Shown piece after piece: positions 15,030 to 17,719 of a DNA stretch of 17,719 bases. The stretch comes from an uncultured Collinsella sp. (GTDB taxonomy: Bacteria > Actinomycetota > Coriobacteriia > Coriobacteriales > Coriobacteriaceae), in the NCBI GenBank assembly GCA_900553215.1, contig USCJ01000006.1, forward strand, positions 1 through 17,719, written 5' to 3'. Each line of letters begins with the position of its first letter. The stretch's first letter is position 1. The notes beneath the pieces were generated by a model. It was given only the letters and a program-made list of their open reading frames with translations. It was not told the origin of the DNA and did no database searches. Both the position numbers and the translations under genes were made by a program.

Positions 15030-15280
15030 CAAGCGGAGAGATTCGAACCCGCAAGGGTGCGGAGCTGAGGAAACGCGAAGCGTTTTCTAGCGCAGCACGC
15101 AAGGAGCGAAGCGACACAGCGGGGCGCGGCCGCCGACCAGGCGGACGCGGAATCCCTCCGTCCCACACCAGCCAAGAGCCCCTCACGTCAAGCAAATCGA
15201 GCCAACGCCGCCAAGCGGAGGAATCCGAACCCGCAAGGATGCGGAGCGACGCAGCGGGGCGCGGCCGCCGCAGGCAGACG
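15030..15280. repeat. Two GC-rich direct repeat units with tRNA-like 3'-end sequence
   Basis: Unit A (15030-15150) and unit B (from about 15209 to 15282) share the opening CAAGCGGAG, then CGAACCCGCAAGG followed by TGCGGAGC, then CAGCGGGGCGCGGCCGCCG and a GACGCGG end. Unit A has about 45 extra bases in the middle. Read on the minus strand the opening gives GCGGGTTCGAATCTCTCCGC, which looks like a decayed tRNA T arm and acceptor end. Right after unit A, GAATCCCTCCGTCCCA at 15150-15165 is an exact 16-base copy of the tRNA-Gln 3' end at 14959-14974. No protein gene is credible here. Confidence 0.7.
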
Positions 15281-15284
15281 CGGT

Positions 15285-15343
15285 GTCGGCACTTGGGGAC
15301 GCTCCTAAGTGCCGGCATTATAGGAACGTCCCCAAGTGCCGGC
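15285..15343. repeat. REP/BIME-like palindromic element
   Basis: A 22-base segment at 15285-15306 recurs inverted at 15322-15343 with two mismatches; its core is CACTTGGGGACG. In addition GTCGGCACTT (15285-15294) pairs with AAGTGCCGGC (15307-15316), so two mutually exclusive hairpins are possible. The GGGGACGTTCC-AAGTGCC style resembles dispersed palindromes found with Y1/IS200-type (RAYT) transposases, but no transposase gene lies in this window. Confidence 0.72.
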
Positions 15344-15378
15344 TCGGGACTATTTTCGAGGACCCTCCAAAGGACTGT

Positions 15379-15593
15379 GGCCAAAAAACGGCAAATATGA
15401 GTACTGTCACCAATTTAGTAACAGGCATTTTTGGCCTCTCGGACAGATTTTGCGCTCAGTGTCGCCAACCTGATGCTTATTTATTCCACATTTGTTTATT
15501 ATCTTCTTACTTTATGCCGCCTCCGAGTCCTAAATTCCTTGATTTTGCTGTTACTGATTTAGTGACAGTACTCATATTTGCCATATTTTGGCC
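15379..15593. mobile_element. MITE-like 215-bp element with ~46-bp terminal inverted repeats
   Basis: 15379-15424 and 15548-15593 are inverted copies with only a few mismatches, starting GGCCAAAA and sharing GGCAAATATGAGTACTGTCA. Each arm also contains an inner dyad CTGTCAC/GTAACAG. The interior is AT-rich, far below the base composition of the neighbouring genes, and has no credible gene. The structure fits a non-autonomous miniature element or a large dispersed repeat. I could not find a clear target-site duplication (left flank ACTGT, right flank AGGGC). Confidence 0.72.
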
Positions 15594-15628
15594 AGGGCAT
15601 ATGATTAACCCTCTAATTTCGACGTGAA

Positions 15629-16738
15629 TTAGACCGGCTTAAGCCCAAAACACGCCCGCAGCGTATTAAGCAACGCCTCTTGCTTCTTCCTGCGGGCATC
15701 GACACGATTCCGGTACCGCTTTCGCATACGCTGGTGAATGCGCCATGCGAGCGCTTCCATCGCTTCCATGTCACAGAGCATTTCGTTGTTGACCGTCGCG
15801 ACCTCGATTCCCATAGCAATCAAGCCCGTGTTGCGCTTTTCATCATGGATACGTCCCCTCCGAGAGGAATGGCCCAGCTCACCGTTGTATTCCAGATCAA
15901 ACCGGGCTGCCTCTTGATACGCATCGCAAACTGCATGGGGCATCCCCGAGATTGCCTGCGCACGGTCATCGAACTCGATCTTGTAGTCGGTCTTAAAGGG
16001 ACCGCAGTCAAATCCGCCATAGGAAAACGGAAGCGAAAACAGAGCGAGCATGATGCACTCCATGGGCGAGCGCAGGTTTTCTGACAGGTAGGGACACAGA
16101 CGCAGCAGCTGTTTGGCCACATTCCCCTTGCATGCCGCAAGGTAATCTGCCAGGCGATCGGGCGTCAGCGCCGGCTCGACTTCAAAGTAGCCCACGTCTG
16201 CTGGCTGGTCCTTGTCCTTTGCAAGTTTATTCGTAACAGGCGAGGTGTAGGGAGGCAGATACTTCCCGCGGTCGCTCAGTGAAATCTTAGAGCACAGCTC
16301 CTGGGCCAGGGCAAACGCCTGGATGCAGCCGACCTCGCGCACAACGGCAACACAAAGGGCCTCGGGAGATAGGCTGTACACCCCCGGTTCCACCTCTAGA
16401 ATCGAGCCGGCGGGCAACCCGGAACACACGGACCAGTCTACGCCAGGCATGCGGCGGCGCTGCGCCGCAGATCCCACCAGCAAGCACAAATCCTCTTGCA
16501 CCTCGCCGCTTGCGGCTCCAATTCGCACCAAGTCGGGAAGATAGATGTCCTCGGTCGAGGGCGACGACGTGCGCAGCACACGGCGCTCTTCATCGGGATT
16601 GAGGTCCTTCCAGCTGATATAGCCCATCTGCCGGCGCTCGGCGCGCATCATGCGCAGCGCTGAAGCGCCTGTTAGGATTACGGAAGCCGCTAGCTGTTCG
16701 CCTGTCGGCTCGTTGCGCCGCTCAATCTTCACTGCCAC
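15629..16738 (-). CDS. DUF559/Vsr-like endonuclease-fold protein, uncharacterised
   Basis: 369 residues from GTG at 16738, chosen because GGGGTGG lies just upstream; the frame stays open to 17104 but that part runs across comF. The C-terminal third fits a small PD-(D/E)XK nuclease fold of the DUF559/very-short-patch-repair type: E227 in SPMECIM, a D-x-E strand FDLEYNG (D281, E283), H290, then HDEKRNTGLIAMGIEV with D299 and R302. The middle (LVGSAAQRRR, then ILEVEPGVYSLSPEALCVAVVREVG, about 88-138) resembles the AbiEi-like region that precedes such nuclease domains in actinobacterial proteins. Function is unknown; DNA cleavage or nicking is only inferred. It follows comF by 10 bases and is surely co-transcribed, so a role in handling incoming DNA is conceivable. 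Confidence 0.7.
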   Translation of the reverse strand: MAVKIERRNEPTGEQLAASVILTGASALRMMRAERRQMGYISWKDLNPDEERRVLRTSSPSTEDIYLPDLVRIGAASGEVQEDLCLLVGSAAQRRRMPGVDWSVCSGLPAGSILEVEPGVYSLSPEALCVAVVREVGCIQAFALAQELCSKISLSDRGKYLPPYTSPVTNKLAKDKDQPADVGYFEVEPALTPDRLADYLAACKGNVAKQLLRLCPYLSENLRSPMECIMLALFSLPFSYGGFDCGPFKTDYKIEFDDRAQAISGMPHAVCDAYQEAARFDLEYNGELGHSSRRGRIHDEKRNTGLIAMGIEVATVNNEMLCDMEAMEALAWRIHQRMRKRYRNRVDARRKKQEALLNTLRACFGLKPV

Positions 16739-16748
16739 AAAACCACCC

Positions 16749-17555
16749 CTACCAAACACGTGCGATAGCAAGGCCATCGACTGCCGCAGCGCCGGCACGC
16801 TTGAGCTCCGCCGAGGCTGCTGCCATGGTCGCGCCCGTGGTAATGACATCATCGATAAGCAGTAGGCGGCGGCCGTGCACGTCCTCAACCGTCTCGTACA
16901 TGCCTTGGGCACGCTCGCGACGCTCCTCACGACCGAGTTCGCGCTGGTCGCCATGCCCGTACTTGACGAGGGCATCGAGCAGGGGAACACCCGACAGCTC
17001 GCAAAATGGGCGCGCAATGGCCTCCATATGATCAAAGCCACGCCGCCGAAACGCTGCCGCCGTCGCAGGCACAAACACCACCGCATCCGCACCGGACAGC
17101 ACACCTCCTAAGCGATCGGGCGCTACGACCTGGGCATGCAGGGCGGTGTCGTAAAGCAGCTCCGCCAGATACGGAGCCAGACGTCGCTCGCCCGCATCCT
17201 TGTATGCTTTAATGATGCGCGGCAGCGGATGCGCATAGACGGCGCATGCCAGGCAGCGGTCGAGCGCCTCCGCCATTGCCGAGGACGTGCCCTCGACCGA
17301 ACACTCAGTGCACAGCAAATCCCCAAACGGGGCGCCGCATCGGGTGCAGCTATGACGTGGGTCGATGAGCGTGAGCGCGGCCAGGCAGTCTTGGCAAATA
17401 AGCGCACCGGCGCGCTCGCAGCCGGCACATCGTGTTGGCGACAATGCCTCGAGTGCCTCGCATGCCGCCCGCTCGGCAAACGGCAGCAATTCGTCCGCAA
17501 ACGGTAGGGCGCCGGCACCCTGCAGACGGCTCAATATTTTCAGATGGCTCTTCAA
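16749..17555 (-). CDS. comF: ComF family protein (zinc ribbons plus phosphoribosyltransferase-like domain)
   Basis: Cytoplasmic protein of the ComF family, linked in transformable bacteria to processing of single-stranded DNA during competence. The 268 residues carry two four-cysteine sets, C43/C46/C54/C57 and C70/C73/C82/C85, then a type I phosphoribosyltransferase domain. The domain includes VVFVPATAAAFRRRGFDHMEAIAR and the PRPP-loop LLLIDDVITTGAT (D235, D236). Length is slightly above the usual 220-250. The start is a TTG at 17555 behind AGGGAGGG; no ATG or GTG lies in frame before the cysteine region. The ribosome site is inside the hairpin at 17561-17592. The endonuclease-like gene follows 10 bases downstream. 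Confidence 0.92.
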   Translation of the reverse strand: MKSHLKILSRLQGAGALPFADELLPFAERAACEALEALSPTRCAGCERAGALICQDCLAALTLIDPRHSCTRCGAPFGDLLCTECSVEGTSSAMAEALDRCLACAVYAHPLPRIIKAYKDAGERRLAPYLAELLYDTALHAQVVAPDRLGGVLSGADAVVFVPATAAAFRRRGFDHMEAIARPFCELSGVPLLDALVKYGHGDQRELGREERRERAQGMYETVEDVHGRRLLLIDDVITTGATMAAASAELKRAGAAAVDGLAIARVW

Positions 17556-17560
17556 GACAC

Positions 17561-17592
17561 AACCCTCCCTACGTTCGGTCGCAGGGAGGGTT
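17561..17592 (-). promoter_or_regulatory. Hairpin that contains the comF ribosome binding site
   Basis: AACCCTCCCT at 17561-17570 and AGGGAGGGTT at 17583-17592 pair perfectly over 10 bp with a 12-nt loop. On the minus-strand mRNA the 3' arm is AGGGAGGGTT, which is the ribosome site for the TTG start 5 bases further on. The structure would hide it. Alternatively it is the terminator of the gene to the right; the minus-strand sequence after it is GTGTCTTG, poor in T. Confidence 0.6.
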
Positions 17593-17657
17593 GTTGATTC
17601 AGTGCTATGGTACCCCGACGCGTTTGGGGTCAGGCAGGTTAAATCCGTTTGCGGGCG

Positions 17658-17719
17658 CTATTCGCCGGTAGGCGGTTGTGGTGCAGACGAAGACGGGGTC
17701 GAACCCTCGCCACCATCTT
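17658..17719 (-). CDS. Possible 3' end of an unidentified minus-strand gene
   Basis: On the minus strand one frame reads DGGEGSTPSSSAPQPPTGE and then TAG at 17660-17658, a Ser/Pro/Gly-rich tail like many actinobacterial C-termini. A second frame stays open to about 17608, so frame choice is uncertain and the gene may not be real. The 65 bases from here to the comF hairpin hold only a weak ACCCC/GGGGT dyad. Confidence 0.3.
   Translation of the reverse strand, partial: DGGEGSTPSSSAPQPPTGE

Noticed and set aside
14896..15384. Overlapping open frames on both strands around tRNA-Gln
   Set aside because: They translate the tRNA, its terminator and the GC-rich repeats (for example EGFEPPTAGTKNRSS is the reverse reading of the tRNA), a known source of false proteins.
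15613..15632. CTAATT/AATTAG dyad at the end of the endonuclease-like gene
   Set aside because: Six AT pairs, no T tract; could be chance in an AT-rich stretch.
16739..17104. 122-codon N-terminal extension of the endonuclease-like gene
   Set aside because: The extension is a frame-shifted reading of comF (Arg/Ser/Cys-rich); GTG at 16738 directly after a GGGGTGG site is preferred.

Overview
The window looks like a chromosomal segment of a high-GC actinobacterium of the class Coriobacteriia, most likely Collinsella or a close relative. This is inferred from gene content, codon use and protein style, not from a database search. It carries no rRNA, CRISPR array or intact transposon. It holds ten complete protein genes, one tRNA, two probable gene ends at the window edges, and several repeat structures.

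Layout. 1-95: the 3' end of a plus-strand gene and its terminator. 148-4218: malQ (4-alpha-glucanotransferase) and glgP (glycogen/maltodextrin phosphorylase) on the plus strand. 4219-4614: a convergent intergenic region with an alternating array of a 14-bp motif about every 40 bp, then a terminator for the opposite strand. 4615-8980: a minus-strand sugar ABC transporter operon, read right to left as binding lipoprotein, two permeases and MsmK-type ATPase. 9283-10002: a TreR-like GntR/UTRA regulator on the minus strand. 10232-12682: divergent from it, a PTS EIICB permease of the MalX/glucose type fused in frame to a HAD (Cof-type) phosphatase. 12796-13821: a polyprenyl diphosphate synthase. 13960-14865: a CwlM-like protein with two peptidoglycan-binding domains and a reduced amidase-like C-terminus. 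14904-14978: tRNA-Gln(UUG). 15030-15593: a gene-free stretch of GC-rich tRNA-like direct repeats, a REP-like palindrome and a 215-bp AT-rich element with long terminal inverted repeats. 15629-17555: comF and a DUF559/Vsr-like endonuclease-fold protein on the minus strand. 17658-17719: a possible gene end.

How it works together. The first 12.7 kb reads as one alpha-glucan/alpha-glucoside utilisation region. Sites of the form TTGTNNNNACAA, the shape I recall for the TreR operator, or close variants lie upstream of malQ, of the ABC operon (two), and in the regulator/PTS divergent region (two). This suggests one regulon under the GntR protein. The ABC system would import oligosaccharides. MalQ and the phosphorylase would turn them into glucose and glucose-1-phosphate. 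The PTS-HAD fusion suggests a permease that carries its own phosphatase, releasing free sugar from the disaccharide phosphate it imports. The most notable items are this fusion, the inferred common operator, the alternating 14-bp array, the CwlM-like pseudo-amidase, and the repeats beside the tRNA.
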